A stretch of 6,758 nt of DNA from contig JBKGYK010000104.1 of the NCBI GenBank assembly GCA_046546095.1, positions 1-6,758 of the forward strand, in the 5' to 3' direction. The notes under the pieces were generated by a model that made no database searches, was not told the DNA's origin, and saw only the letters and a list, made by a program, of their open reading frames with translations. Origin of the DNA: JAQIBY01 sp046546095. Its GTDB lineage: Bacteria > Bacteroidota > Bacteroidia > Bacteroidales > ML635J-15. Shown in pieces: positions 1 through 6,717 of the stretch (the first letter of the stretch is position 1; each line of letters starts with the position of its first letter). The position numbers and the translations under genes are program-made.

Positions 1-33
1 TGGCGCCAAAAGCTTACTGTATCGCATTTATAT

Positions 34-54
34 ACATCGGGCTTTGCCCGATGT
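34..54. terminator. Perfect 9-bp hairpin, possible intrinsic terminator
   Basis: ACATCGGGC and GCCCGATGT form a perfect 9-bp stem around a TTT loop. On the plus strand it is followed by the T-rich TCTATTTT, which resembles a weak intrinsic terminator for a gene entering from the left. On the minus strand the downstream bases are mixed A/T with no T run, so termination of the DUF3078 transcript, whose stop lies about 145 bp away, is less convincing. The same structure could be a copy of a dispersed palindromic repeat. The rest of positions 1-199 is AT-rich and shows no gene or other recognisable site. Confidence 0.5.
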
Positions 55-199
55 TCTATTTTAAGCAACAAGCTAATTGTAACACAGCGACTTGACTACA
101 TGTGGAGAGTTTGTAAAGTGAAAATAAACTTTATGAACCTTAGAAACGCTACAAATCAAAAGGAATAAGGGTGGCGCCCATATCATCATGCTCTTTATA

Positions 200-1087
200 T
201 CAAAACTTATACGAAAATCCTACACCAAATACCTCTTTAAACTGTACAGCCGGTCTTTTGTCCACGCTGCCATCCTCGTTTTCAAAGGCTATCATAATGT
301 CATCATCGTAAATAAGGGTGGTAGTAAGATTCGCACTGAGGTATTCATTGATTTTCATAGATATAAGCACATCCCAGTTAACATCAATGTTTTCGGGATT
401 GTTGAGGTAATTGGAAAAGAGGTCGAGGGTAGTCTGAAAATTGACATTTTTCATGATATCGTATTTAAACATCATTTTCAGGTAGCCACCAAATTCCGGT
501 CGCAACTGTTTGCCGGGACCAACACCATAGGCGCCTTGAGCTGCAAGGCTGTCATCAGCAACAACAGTAAATTTACCGGAAAGCGGTGACAGGTATAGCG
601 AGAACATATCCGATGGTTTATAATCCAAACCAATGGACACGTTCAGATAAGCCGGGGCCATAAAATCTGAGATATACAGTTCATCTCCGGGGTTATCGTA
701 ACCACGGTCAAACTGAGTTTGAAAACCAACCAGGCCGGTATAGTACCAATCACCAAAAGCAGACAATCCCGATTTGGAGGCAAAACTAATCTTGTCATCG
801 CTTTTGATCACCGGGTCTTCACCCTGTTTAATCAGCCCGTAAGCAATATCCAGGGTATTTTCCCAGGTAAATTTGTTTTTTCTATAATTGACAAAAGCAC
901 TGAACAGGCCACTGCCACTAACAGAGCTTTCTCCACCGGCAGCCCAGTTGGTCAGACTTACCTGAGAAGCATTGATTGATACCACACCCCCTGTTTTCCA
1001 GCCGGCAAGTGAATCAGGGACAGCATCTTGTGCAAAGACAGATGCGGAAAAAAGAATTGCTGAAATAAAAAGGATTGTTTTTTTCAT
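200..1087 (-). CDS. DUF3078 domain-containing outer-membrane-type protein
   Basis: This 295-residue protein starts with a clear signal peptide: Lys-Lys, a hydrophobic core, and SVFAQ at residues 16-20 as the likely cleavage site. The mature part matches the DUF3078 family as I know it from Bacteroidota. It has a GGVVSINASQVSLTNWAAGG block around residues 33-52, a YLSPLSGKFTVVAD stretch at 165-178, RPEFGG at 196-201, and NIDVNWD at 233-239. The alternating polar/aromatic pattern and the terminal Phe (ending FSYKF) are typical of outer-membrane beta-barrels, so the outer membrane is the inferred location. The molecular function of the family is unknown to me. It appears monocistronic and is divergent from the DUF2892 gene across 71 bp. 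The start is well supported because it sits directly before the signal peptide. No strong promoter was recognised upstream. Family assignment is confident, function is not. Confidence 0.88.
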   Translation of the reverse strand: MKKTILFISAILFSASVFAQDAVPDSLAGWKTGGVVSINASQVSLTNWAAGGESSVSGSGLFSAFVNYRKNKFTWENTLDIAYGLIKQGEDPVIKSDDKISFASKSGLSAFGDWYYTGLVGFQTQFDRGYDNPGDELYISDFMAPAYLNVSIGLDYKPSDMFSLYLSPLSGKFTVVADDSLAAQGAYGVGPGKQLRPEFGGYLKMMFKYDIMKNVNFQTTLDLFSNYLNNPENIDVNWDVLISMKINEYLSANLTTTLIYDDDIMIAFENEDGSVDKRPAVQFKEVFGVGFSYKF

Positions 1088-1119
1088 CTTTTCAAGTTTA
1101 TTTATGAACCAATAATTCG

Positions 1120-1127
1120 TATATCTG
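1120..1127 (+). promoter_or_regulatory. Weak candidate -7 element for the DUF2892 gene
   Basis: TATATCTG matches the Bacteroidota -7 consensus TAnnTTTG at all but one fixed position and would place transcription start about 25 bases before the ATG at 1159. No TTG is present at the expected -33 distance. In such an AT-rich 71-bp divergent gap a match of this quality could be chance. Confidence 0.22.
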
Positions 1128-1158
1128 TTTAGACTACAAGTTACAAATTTTTACAGAC

Positions 1159-1350
1159 ATGAAAAAGAATGTAGGCAACACTGATAAAATTGTTCGTATT
1201 ATAATCGGTTTGCTGATAGGCGGAGCGGGTTTATATTTCCAATCCTGGTGGGGTCTTATCGGGCTGATACCACTATTAACAGCTCTAACCGGCCGTTGTG
1301 GATTGTACGTACCTTTCGGGATATCCACCTGCCGCCGCAAATCAGATTGA
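1159..1350 (+). CDS. Small DUF2892 family inner-membrane protein
   Basis: The 63-residue product resembles the DUF2892 (YgaP-like transmembrane) family. It has a short basic N-terminus with the NVGNTDKIVRIIIG pattern, two hydrophobic helices at about residues 11-27 and 28-43, and the closing GRCGLYVPFGISTC region with two cysteines (Cys47 and Cys57). Full-length family members are about 60-70 residues, so this is complete. Family members occur alone or fused to rhodanese domains. Their function is not established, though the conserved cysteines have prompted sulfur or redox suggestions. There is no rhodanese domain here. The ATG at 1159 gives the expected family N-terminus. The gene converges on the mscS-like gene, with only 5 bp between the two stop codons, and no terminator fits between them. 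Confidence 0.85.
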   Translation: MKKNVGNTDKIVRIIIGLLIGGAGLYFQSWWGLIGLIPLLTALTGRCGLYVPFGISTCRRKSD

Positions 1351-1355
1351 TCAAA

Positions 1356-2162
1356 TCACTGATTCTGAACGTGTACATCAATTTGCGGAAAGGGTATATT
1401 GATGCCTTTTGCGCTGAACTGATTGTAGACATCTTCATTCATTTTAAATTTCAGCGGCCACAAATCACCGGCCTTTACCCATGCCCTGACAGTGATATTC
1501 ACCGAGTTGTCGGCAAGTTCTGACACCACAATTTGCGGTTCGGGCTCACTCATAACGCGCTCATCAGCCTCAAGCAAATTCCGGATAATCTCACGTGCAT
1601 CTTCCACCTTATCGCCGTAACCAATGCCAAATGTCCAGTCAACACGACGATTCTTTTGGACAGAGAAATTGGTGAGTGAGTCATTAAAGATTTTACCATT
1701 GGGGATAATGATGGTTACGTTGTCCGGTGTCAGCAATATGGTATTGATGATATGGATTTCATGCACCGTTCCCATATAGCCCTGGGCTTCGATAAAATCG
1801 CCCACACTGTATGGTTTAAACACGAGAACCATCACACCTCCGGCAAAATTCTGCAATGTGCCGGAAAGCGCCATGCCAATAGCCAGGCCGATGGCACCAA
1901 GCAGAGCAATAAAAGATGTCATGTGGATACCAATCATGCCCAGAACCGAAATAAAGAGCAGAATTTTTAGCACGATATTTACCAGCGACCGGATGAATGG
2001 CTGCAGGGACGCATCGGTTTTGCGTTTTTCCATCGCTTTGCGCACAAAACGGTTGATCACGCGAATAATCCACAATCCAAGTAAAAGTACCAGTATTGCA
2101 CCGGCAAGTTTTGGGGCATACTGTACGGCAAGTTCTTTTAATGTTTCAAGATGTTGTTCCAT
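1356..2162 (-). CDS. mscS: Small-conductance mechanosensitive channel, short MscS type
   Basis: This 268-residue protein has the length and layout of E. coli-type MscS (286 residues). TM1 is at about 18-37, TM2 at about 60-80, the pore helix TM3 at about 84-117, and a cytoplasmic beta/alpha-beta vestibule fills the rest. The pore helix carries the family's Gly/Ala-rich packing, LGAIGLAIGMALSGTLQNFAGG at 88-109. Gly101 aligns with the E. coli kink glycine (Gly113), and Leu93 and Met97 fall at the two hydrophobic gate positions (Leu105 and Leu109 in E. coli). The PNGKIFNDSLTNFS stretch (154-167) and the C-terminal NIPFPQIDVHV (255-265) are also typical. The family opens under membrane tension to release solutes on hypo-osmotic shock. 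The gene lies 12 bp behind the lipoate ligase gene and is probably co-transcribed. That spacer is A-rich on the coding strand with no good Shine-Dalgarno sequence, as is common in Bacteroidota. Confidence 0.95.
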   Translation of the reverse strand: MEQHLETLKELAVQYAPKLAGAILVLLLGLWIIRVINRFVRKAMEKRKTDASLQPFIRSLVNIVLKILLFISVLGMIGIHMTSFIALLGAIGLAIGMALSGTLQNFAGGVMVLVFKPYSVGDFIEAQGYMGTVHEIHIINTILLTPDNVTIIIPNGKIFNDSLTNFSVQKNRRVDWTFGIGYGDKVEDAREIIRNLLEADERVMSEPEPQIVVSELADNSVNITVRAWVKAGDLWPLKFKMNEDVYNQFSAKGINIPFPQIDVHVQNQ

Positions 2163-2174
2163 AGTAGTTTTTTT

Positions 2175-3158
2175 TTACGCCATCAGACCATCCAGAATTT
2201 CATTTACACTCACATTGCCAAAATAATCTGAAGCCGCGTGGGTTTTTAAAAACTCGTTTAGTTGCCGGGTCTGATGTTTCTGCCCGACAAGTTGGTGCTC
2301 AAACTCGTTGATTGGTTTTGAAGCAAAGAAATCACCAAAGATTTTTGCTTTTTTGATGATGCCCTCGTGTACATCCAGATGAAATTCAATATATCCTGCG
2401 GTGGTTTTTATGCCTTTATTAAAATTGTATTCGGGAGATGAGCCATAATTCCACTCCCATGTACTGTATTTCTTATCAGCCAGATCCTGTATAGCTTGCT
2501 GCTCATCTTTTGTGAGGCGGTATTCTTTTGCAACCGGATAAAGGCCGGTAATGTATTTTACAAGTTTTTCCTCAAACGCTTCCATACTGATCCTTTCAGG
2601 CAGATAGTCAATCAGGTTCGTTACCCTGGCACGAGCTGATTTTACAGCCTTATCCTTAAACTTTAAAGGATTAACTTTCAGCGCATCAGAGAGTATCCGC
2701 ATGTGGGAATCAAACAAAATGGTGCCATGTTGGAGTAGCTTATTTTTATACACCATTTTGGCATTTCCCGAAAACTTCTTTCCATCCACTACAAGATCAT
2801 TTCTGCCTTTAAGCTCAGCGGGAACACCCATTTCATTCAGCAAATCCACCACGGGGCGGGTAAATTTTTTAAAATCAGCAAAATCTTCCCCCTTATATGG
2901 CATATGGAATGAAAAATTCAGGTTACCCTCATCGTGATATACTGCTCCGCCACCGGAAAGCCGCCTTACCACCCTAATTTCGTTTTTTTCAACATATTCC
3001 CGGTTTATCTCGGCCAGGGTATTTTGAAATTTGCCGACAATGATGGCTGGTTTGTTGATGTACAATAAAAAAACGTCCTGCTTTTTATTTTTAAGAAGGT
3101 ATTCTTCTGCAGCAATGTTAAAATAAGCATCCCGTGAAGGTGACTTTATGACAAGCAT
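2175..3158 (-). CDS. lplA: Lipoate-protein ligase (LplA type)
   Basis: The 327-residue protein matches two-domain lipoate-protein ligase A. This cytoplasmic enzyme activates free lipoate with ATP to lipoyl-AMP and transfers it to the lysine of E2 subunits and glycine cleavage H protein. The catalytic domain (about 1-210) shows RRLSGGGAVYHDEGNLNFSF at 65-84, GRNDLVVDGKKFSGNA at 118-133 with the invariant lysine at 128, and HGTILFD at 144-150. The C-terminal accessory domain (about 215-327) includes the WEWNYGSSPEYN signature at 234-245. Both domains are present, as in stand-alone ligases that can make and use lipoyl-AMP, so salvage of exogenous or recycled lipoate is the expected role. Octanoate transfer cannot be excluded. 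The ATG directly follows the TAA of the upstream gene (TAAATG), which suggests translational coupling. No lipoyl-domain enzyme is encoded within the window. Confidence 0.94.
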   Translation of the reverse strand: MLVIKSPSRDAYFNIAAEEYLLKNKKQDVFLLYINKPAIIVGKFQNTLAEINREYVEKNEIRVVRRLSGGGAVYHDEGNLNFSFHMPYKGEDFADFKKFTRPVVDLLNEMGVPAELKGRNDLVVDGKKFSGNAKMVYKNKLLQHGTILFDSHMRILSDALKVNPLKFKDKAVKSARARVTNLIDYLPERISMEAFEEKLVKYITGLYPVAKEYRLTKDEQQAIQDLADKKYSTWEWNYGSSPEYNFNKGIKTTAGYIEFHLDVHEGIIKKAKIFGDFFASKPINEFEHQLVGQKHQTRQLNEFLKTHAASDYFGNVSVNEILDGLMA

Positions 3159-3959
3159 TTACTTTTCTTTTTCAGTTTTGATATCATTACTAACACGATA
3201 GCGCTCAAATTGTTTCTCAATCTCAGCGATTATCCTGTATTCTGTGGCGTTAAGCAAAAAACTCACAGGGAAATCGCAGAAATCCATAAATTTCCTGGCT
3301 TCAGATTTATCAAGGCCGGTAATACGCATCACCAAATTAATATTGTATCGGGGTTCAATCCTCGCCTGCAGGGCATCCCGTCTTTTGAGCTCCCGAAGCT
3401 TCCGCATTTCCTTGCCTTCCTTTGAAAATGCATTGTACAAGGCTGAGATTGGGGAGGCCACCAAACCAAAATTGTCTGTCCGGCGGGAATAATATGACAA
3501 CTGGTCCGAATTGATAACCGGAAGATTTGCCCGTGCCCTCATTTCAGGCGAATCACTGAAATCCAGATTCTTGATTTCGTACCTTAGTTGTTCATATTTT
3601 GTCAACCCGTAAATACTAACTTCCGGTAAGTCAAAAGTATCCCGCTGCATATAAAAGGTATCCGCTATCATCTGTGCTGAAGTATCCGGCACAGGCAAAT
3701 AAGCCGTTAAATACCCCATACTCGACAAAAGCAGGGTATCGCCCGGAAAGCCATAATACCTGAAATATCCTTCATCATTGGTGATTGTGCCTTTGTACGT
3801 GGCGGGATTATACACATTCACAAGAGGCAGGACAGAATCATTGTGCGCATCCACCACATGGCCTGAAATCACAATAAAATCCGGTGTAAGGATATTCTGA
3901 GCACGCAGATGCGATGCACAAATCAAAACAATCGCGATGATAAAGATTCTGTATTTCAC
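3159..3959 (-). CDS. Secreted protein with CarboxypepD_reg-like domain
   Basis: The preferred start is GTG at 3957-3959, giving 266 residues. It begins with MKYRIFIIAIVLICASHLRAQ, a clean signal peptide ending around Ala20-Gln21. An in-frame ATG at 4041-4043 would add 28 mostly polar residues before this segment and would run to within 5 bp of the divergent gene. A CarboxypepD_reg-like beta-sandwich follows at about 30-85 (ISGHVVDAHNDSVLPLVNVY, then TNDEGYFR and the LLLSSMGY strand). This domain is common at the N-terminus of Bacteroidota exported proteins. The rest, about 110-266, includes a SPISALYNAFSKEGKEMRKL stretch (169-188) and many charged helical residues. I recognise this pattern from other Bacteroidota proteins of unknown function. 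A periplasmic or outer-membrane-associated location is inferred. It appears to be the first gene of a block with lplA and mscS. No catalytic motif is visible. Confidence 0.82.
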   Translation of the reverse strand: MKYRIFIIAIVLICASHLRAQNILTPDFIVISGHVVDAHNDSVLPLVNVYNPATYKGTITNDEGYFRYYGFPGDTLLLSSMGYLTAYLPVPDTSAQMIADTFYMQRDTFDLPEVSIYGLTKYEQLRYEIKNLDFSDSPEMRARANLPVINSDQLSYYSRRTDNFGLVASPISALYNAFSKEGKEMRKLRELKRRDALQARIEPRYNINLVMRITGLDKSEARKFMDFCDFPVSFLLNATEYRIIAEIEKQFERYRVSNDIKTEKEK

Positions 3960-4023
3960 AATCTGTAAAGATAATCGCTTTCCGCATTTAGTATATAACT
4001 GTGTAAGAAAAAATTTATTTTCA

Positions 4024-4031
4024 TATATTTG
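4024..4031 (+). promoter_or_regulatory. Candidate -7 promoter element for the T9SS hydrolase operon
   Basis: TATATTTG is an exact match to the Bacteroidota primary sigma factor -7 consensus TAnnTTTG. It lies 17 bases before the ATG at 4049, leaving an approximately 10-base leader. The -33 position has no clean TTG, and the nearest candidate is TGTG at 4000-4003, 20 bases upstream. The element lies in the 89-bp gap between divergent genes, where a promoter is expected. Confidence 0.45.
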
Positions 4032-4048
4032 TTGAAAATCCATTGAGC

Positions 4049-5365
4049 ATGAAAAAAACTTATATCCTGAATCTGCTTTTCATTACACTGAGTGCACAAC
4101 TCTCTGCACAACGTTTCTTAACACGGAGTTTTGAAGCCATCCAAACAGACACCTCCATTGTTTATGGAAACGCCGATTACTGGGATGACGGAAATTATGG
4201 CTATGGCGTTGATGAACCCGAAGACATCACACTGGATCTGTATCAGCCGGCCAGCGATACCATGCCTAAACGACCACTGGTAATTGCGCTTTTTGGCGGA
4301 GCTTTTATGAAAGGCTCTCCCGACAGGCCCGACATTGTCGCCTGGTGCGACAGCCTCGCACATTATGGTTATGTGGCTGCTGCCATTGATTACCGCCTCG
4401 GATTTAACCCAGCCGGCAGTGGTGGCACTGACGGTCCCGATGTCGGATTAAAACGCGCTGCATGGCGTGCCATTCAGGATGGACGTGCCGCCGTAAGGTT
4501 TTTTAAGGCAATGCATGATGTATATAATATAGATACAACACAAATATTTTTGCTTGGCAATTCAGCCGGGGCAATCACAGCACTGCATGTGGGGTATATG
4601 AATCCTGACGACTGGCTGCCGGAAGCCGGCGAATACCTCATCGGCGCATCTCCCAACAATTATGACCTTGGCTGCCTGGATTGCAGCACAAGCCTTGACG
4701 GTCACTGGAATCATTCCGCTGATGTTGCCGGCATAATCAGCCTTTGGGGAGCAACCCTTGATCTTGCGTATTTCGAAGAAACGGAAGATATCCCGCTGAT
4801 GCTTGTCCATGGCACCGATGATGGCATTGTGCCCTATGGCACAGGCTCCCCCTTTAATATGGGAACCGGATGGCAGGTTACCTTTGATACACACGGCTCT
4901 CTCCCTATTCATCAGCGCCTCGACAGTCTGGGGAAAGAGCATGAATTTTATCCATACCAGGACGAAGGACATACACTTTACAGTTGCGGAAATTTTGATC
5001 TGGAAACCTTTGAAAAAGATTCCTTCCCGTGTGAACACTGGCCAACGGTTTTTTACGATGGTATTGACTTTCTGGCTGATCACAACCTGCACGTGGATGA
5101 TCCGGTACATAGTAAAACAAACAAACAATCAAATTTCCTGTTGTACCCCAATCCTGCAAAAGAAACCCTTACTGTCAGTCTGGAAAGTGAACCCGTCGGC
5201 ACCTGCGTCATCAGCCTTTACAACATGACCGGACAACCGGTAAAAAAAATAAGCACAAACCGGCAGCAAACAAAAATACAAGTCAATGGTTTGCCAAAAG
5301 GACTCTACCTGATATCAATCAGGCAGGGACAGATGCAAAAAAGTAAAAAACTTATAATTGAATAA
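4049..5365 (+). CDS. Exported alpha/beta hydrolase (esterase-like) with T9SS type A sorting domain
   Basis: With ATG at 4049 the product is 438 residues and starts with a signal peptide (MKKTYILNLLFITLSAQLSAQ, residues 1-21). An in-frame TTG two codons upstream is less likely. The catalytic domain (about 35-345) has an FGGAF oxyanion-loop motif at 82-86, the nucleophile elbow GNSAG with Ser172, the probable acid Asp258 in HGTDDGIVPY, and His308 in DEGHTLY. These give a complete Ser-Asp-His triad as in carboxylesterases and acetyl- or feruloyl-esterase relatives. The substrate is not evident. Phe82 replaces the usual His of HGGxx. After a polar linker (about 348-362) comes a T9SS type A C-terminal domain (about 364-438), with LLYPNPAKETLTVSL, the LYNMTGQPVKK strand, and NGLPKGLYLISI. 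It directs export through the outer membrane, after which the sorting domain is normally removed. Four cysteines between 209 and 328 could form disulfides. It leads an operon with the second MscS gene. Confidence 0.92.
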   Translation: MKKTYILNLLFITLSAQLSAQRFLTRSFEAIQTDTSIVYGNADYWDDGNYGYGVDEPEDITLDLYQPASDTMPKRPLVIALFGGAFMKGSPDRPDIVAWCDSLAHYGYVAAAIDYRLGFNPAGSGGTDGPDVGLKRAAWRAIQDGRAAVRFFKAMHDVYNIDTTQIFLLGNSAGAITALHVGYMNPDDWLPEAGEYLIGASPNNYDLGCLDCSTSLDGHWNHSADVAGIISLWGATLDLAYFEETEDIPLMLVHGTDDGIVPYGTGSPFNMGTGWQVTFDTHGSLPIHQRLDSLGKEHEFYPYQDEGHTLYSCGNFDLETFEKDSFPCEHWPTVFYDGIDFLADHNLHVDDPVHSKTNKQSNFLLYPNPAKETLTVSLESEPVGTCVISLYNMTGQPVKKISTNRQQTKIQVNGLPKGLYLISIRQGQMQKSKKLIIE

Positions 5366-5368
5366 CAG

Positions 5369-6451
5369 ATGAAGGATTTCTTTACCATTGAGTTGATTGA
5401 CACAGCAGGTTTTAGTTTAAATGTTGGACAAGCCCTTCTGACTATTATCCTAATTCTCATGTGGGTAGTTTTGATTGTTTTTGGCCGCATGCTGTTGAAT
5501 AAAAGCAAGGTCACAGAGCAACTCGGGAAAAAACAGGTAAAAGCCACTAAGCGTTTTTTCTACGTCATCATTAGTTTCTTTCTGGTCTGGGCCATACTCG
5601 AAACCCTGGATATTCACATAGACAATATTCTGCGTGCCAAACTATTTGCCACCAAAAAGGTGGACATTATGGTTTATCATTTGATAATACTGTATGTTAT
5701 TCTTGCCGGCACCCGATTCTTAGTTGCCATGCTCGAATCGTTTTTCAGCAACATCGTACAAAAAAACAAACTGGACAGAGGCAGAAGTCGTTCAATATTT
5801 CAGATAATCAAGTACCTGGTATATGTCATCGCCCTAACAGTTTTTATCGAATCTCTGGGTGTCAGAATTACAATTGTAATTGCATCGATATCAGCTCTAC
5901 TGGTAGGGATTGGCTTGGGAATTCAACACTTTTTTAATGATATTGTCTCTGGAATCATTATTCTGTTCGACCGCTCCGTCAAAATAGACGATGTGGTGGA
6001 AATAGAAAGTGAAGTAATCGGACGTGTTGTAAAAATAAACCTGAGAACCTCACTAATCAATACAAGGGACAATGTCATCATGATTGTTCCAAACTCCATG
6101 TTTACCACTGAACGGATCATCAACTGGAGCCACAACACAAAAAAATCCCGTTTTGAAGTAAGCGTAGGTGTGGCATACGGCAGCGATGTCAGATTGGTGG
6201 AAAAAATTCTGGTAAAGGTTGCTAAAGCCCATCCTAATGTCTCTGATAAGCCCGCACCTTTTGTCATGTTTAAGGATTTTGGAAATTCATCCCTGGATTT
6301 TGTTCTCAAATTCTGGTCAGATAAACCGTTTTATATCGAACCCATCAAAAGCGACCTGCGCTTTGCGATTGAAAAAGAATTCCGTGAAAACAATGTAACC
6401 ATCCCGTTTCCACAACAGGATGTGTACATCAAACAAATGCCTGATAAATGA
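5369..6451 (+). CDS. MscS-family mechanosensitive channel, longer five-helix type
   Basis: This 360-residue protein belongs to the MscS family but carries extra N-terminal membrane helices. Predicted segments are at about 20-41, 63-80, 99-120 and 145-163, with the pore helix at about 166-200. The pore and following loop read LLVGIGLGIQHFFNDIVSGI (177-196), then ILFDRSVKIDDVVEIE. This is closer to the larger KefA/YbdG-like branch than to E. coli MscS. The cytoplasmic domain has PNSMFTTERIINWS (241-254), the VGVAYGSD beta segment (267-274), and a closing NVTIPFPQQDVYIKQ (342-356). The expected role is solute release when membrane tension rises, possibly with a different threshold from the short MscS encoded at 1356-2162. 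The ATG lies 3 bp after the hydrolase stop, and its own stop overlaps the next gene's start. I find no ligand-binding domain, so regulation by second messenger is not suggested. Confidence 0.93.
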   Translation: MKDFFTIELIDTAGFSLNVGQALLTIILILMWVVLIVFGRMLLNKSKVTEQLGKKQVKATKRFFYVIISFFLVWAILETLDIHIDNILRAKLFATKKVDIMVYHLIILYVILAGTRFLVAMLESFFSNIVQKNKLDRGRSRSIFQIIKYLVYVIALTVFIESLGVRITIVIASISALLVGIGLGIQHFFNDIVSGIIILFDRSVKIDDVVEIESEVIGRVVKINLRTSLINTRDNVIMIVPNSMFTTERIINWSHNTKKSRFEVSVGVAYGSDVRLVEKILVKVAKAHPNVSDKPAPFVMFKDFGNSSLDFVLKFWSDKPFYIEPIKSDLRFAIEKEFRENNVTIPFPQQDVYIKQMPDK

Positions 6452-6696
6452 AAGATCTAACAAAAAAGAAATGGAAATTCATTCTCACACGCGGCCTGCT
6501 GATGATAGGACTAGGCTTGTTCGTGTTTTTCCATTTGTTTCAGTGGTACACCAGCGAACTCAACTTCATTTCTTACATACAATCACTTGACAAGCAGGAG
6601 TTATATCTGGAAAGCACCAGCATGCTATTATCAGGCTTATTTCTGGGGTGGTTTATCTGGAGACAACAGAAAAAACTTCGTGATTTTAATAATTAA
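6448..6696 (+). CDS. Small two-helix membrane protein of unknown function
   Basis: This 82-residue protein is not one I recognise. It has a lysine-rich start (MKDLTKKKWK), a hydrophobic helix at about 12-31, a polar loop of about 24 residues containing YTSELNFISYIQSLDKQELY, and a second hydrophobic helix at about 57-71. It ends in a charged tail (RQQKKLRDFNN). The positive charges at both ends suggest that both termini are cytoplasmic, with a short periplasmic loop. Its ATG overlaps the stop of the MscS gene in an ATGA arrangement, so it is probably translated by coupling with the channel. That coupling, the membrane topology and the absence of any competing ORF support it as a real gene. A role as a channel partner is only a guess from position. 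Confidence 0.75.
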   Translation: MKDLTKKKWKFILTRGLLMIGLGLFVFFHLFQWYTSELNFISYIQSLDKQELYLESTSMLLSGLFLGWFIWRQQKKLRDFNN

Positions 6697-6717
6697 GGTT
6701 TAAATATCAGGGCACAT

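Noticed and set aside
1..178. Two copies of TGGCGCC at 1-7 and 172-178, considered as ends of a small mobile or repeat element
   Set aside because: The shared sequence is only 7 bases, the flanks do not match, and no target-site duplication or terminal inverted repeat extends from it. Chance is sufficient.
188..589. Open frame of 133 codons on the plus strand within the DUF3078 gene
   Set aside because: It lies antisense to a well-supported signal-peptide-bearing gene, its product resembles no family I know, and its composition is what reverse-strand reading of a coding region gives.
1159..1350. DUF2892 protein considered as a small toxin or a rhodanese-linked sulfur transfer unit
   Set aside because: It matches a widespread benign family, has no paired antitoxin-like ORF, and no rhodanese domain is fused or adjacent.
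2163..2177. Run of nine T at 2168-2176 considered as a terminator between lplA and mscS
   Set aside because: On the transcribed minus strand the run reads as A, there is no preceding hairpin, and an A-rich leader before the mscS start is normal for Bacteroidota.
4562..5128. Open frame of 188 codons on the minus strand within the hydrolase gene
   Set aside because: It is the reverse-strand shadow of the hydrolase, whose catalytic motifs and sorting domain fix the true frame. It has no recognisable domain and no promoter or start context of its own.
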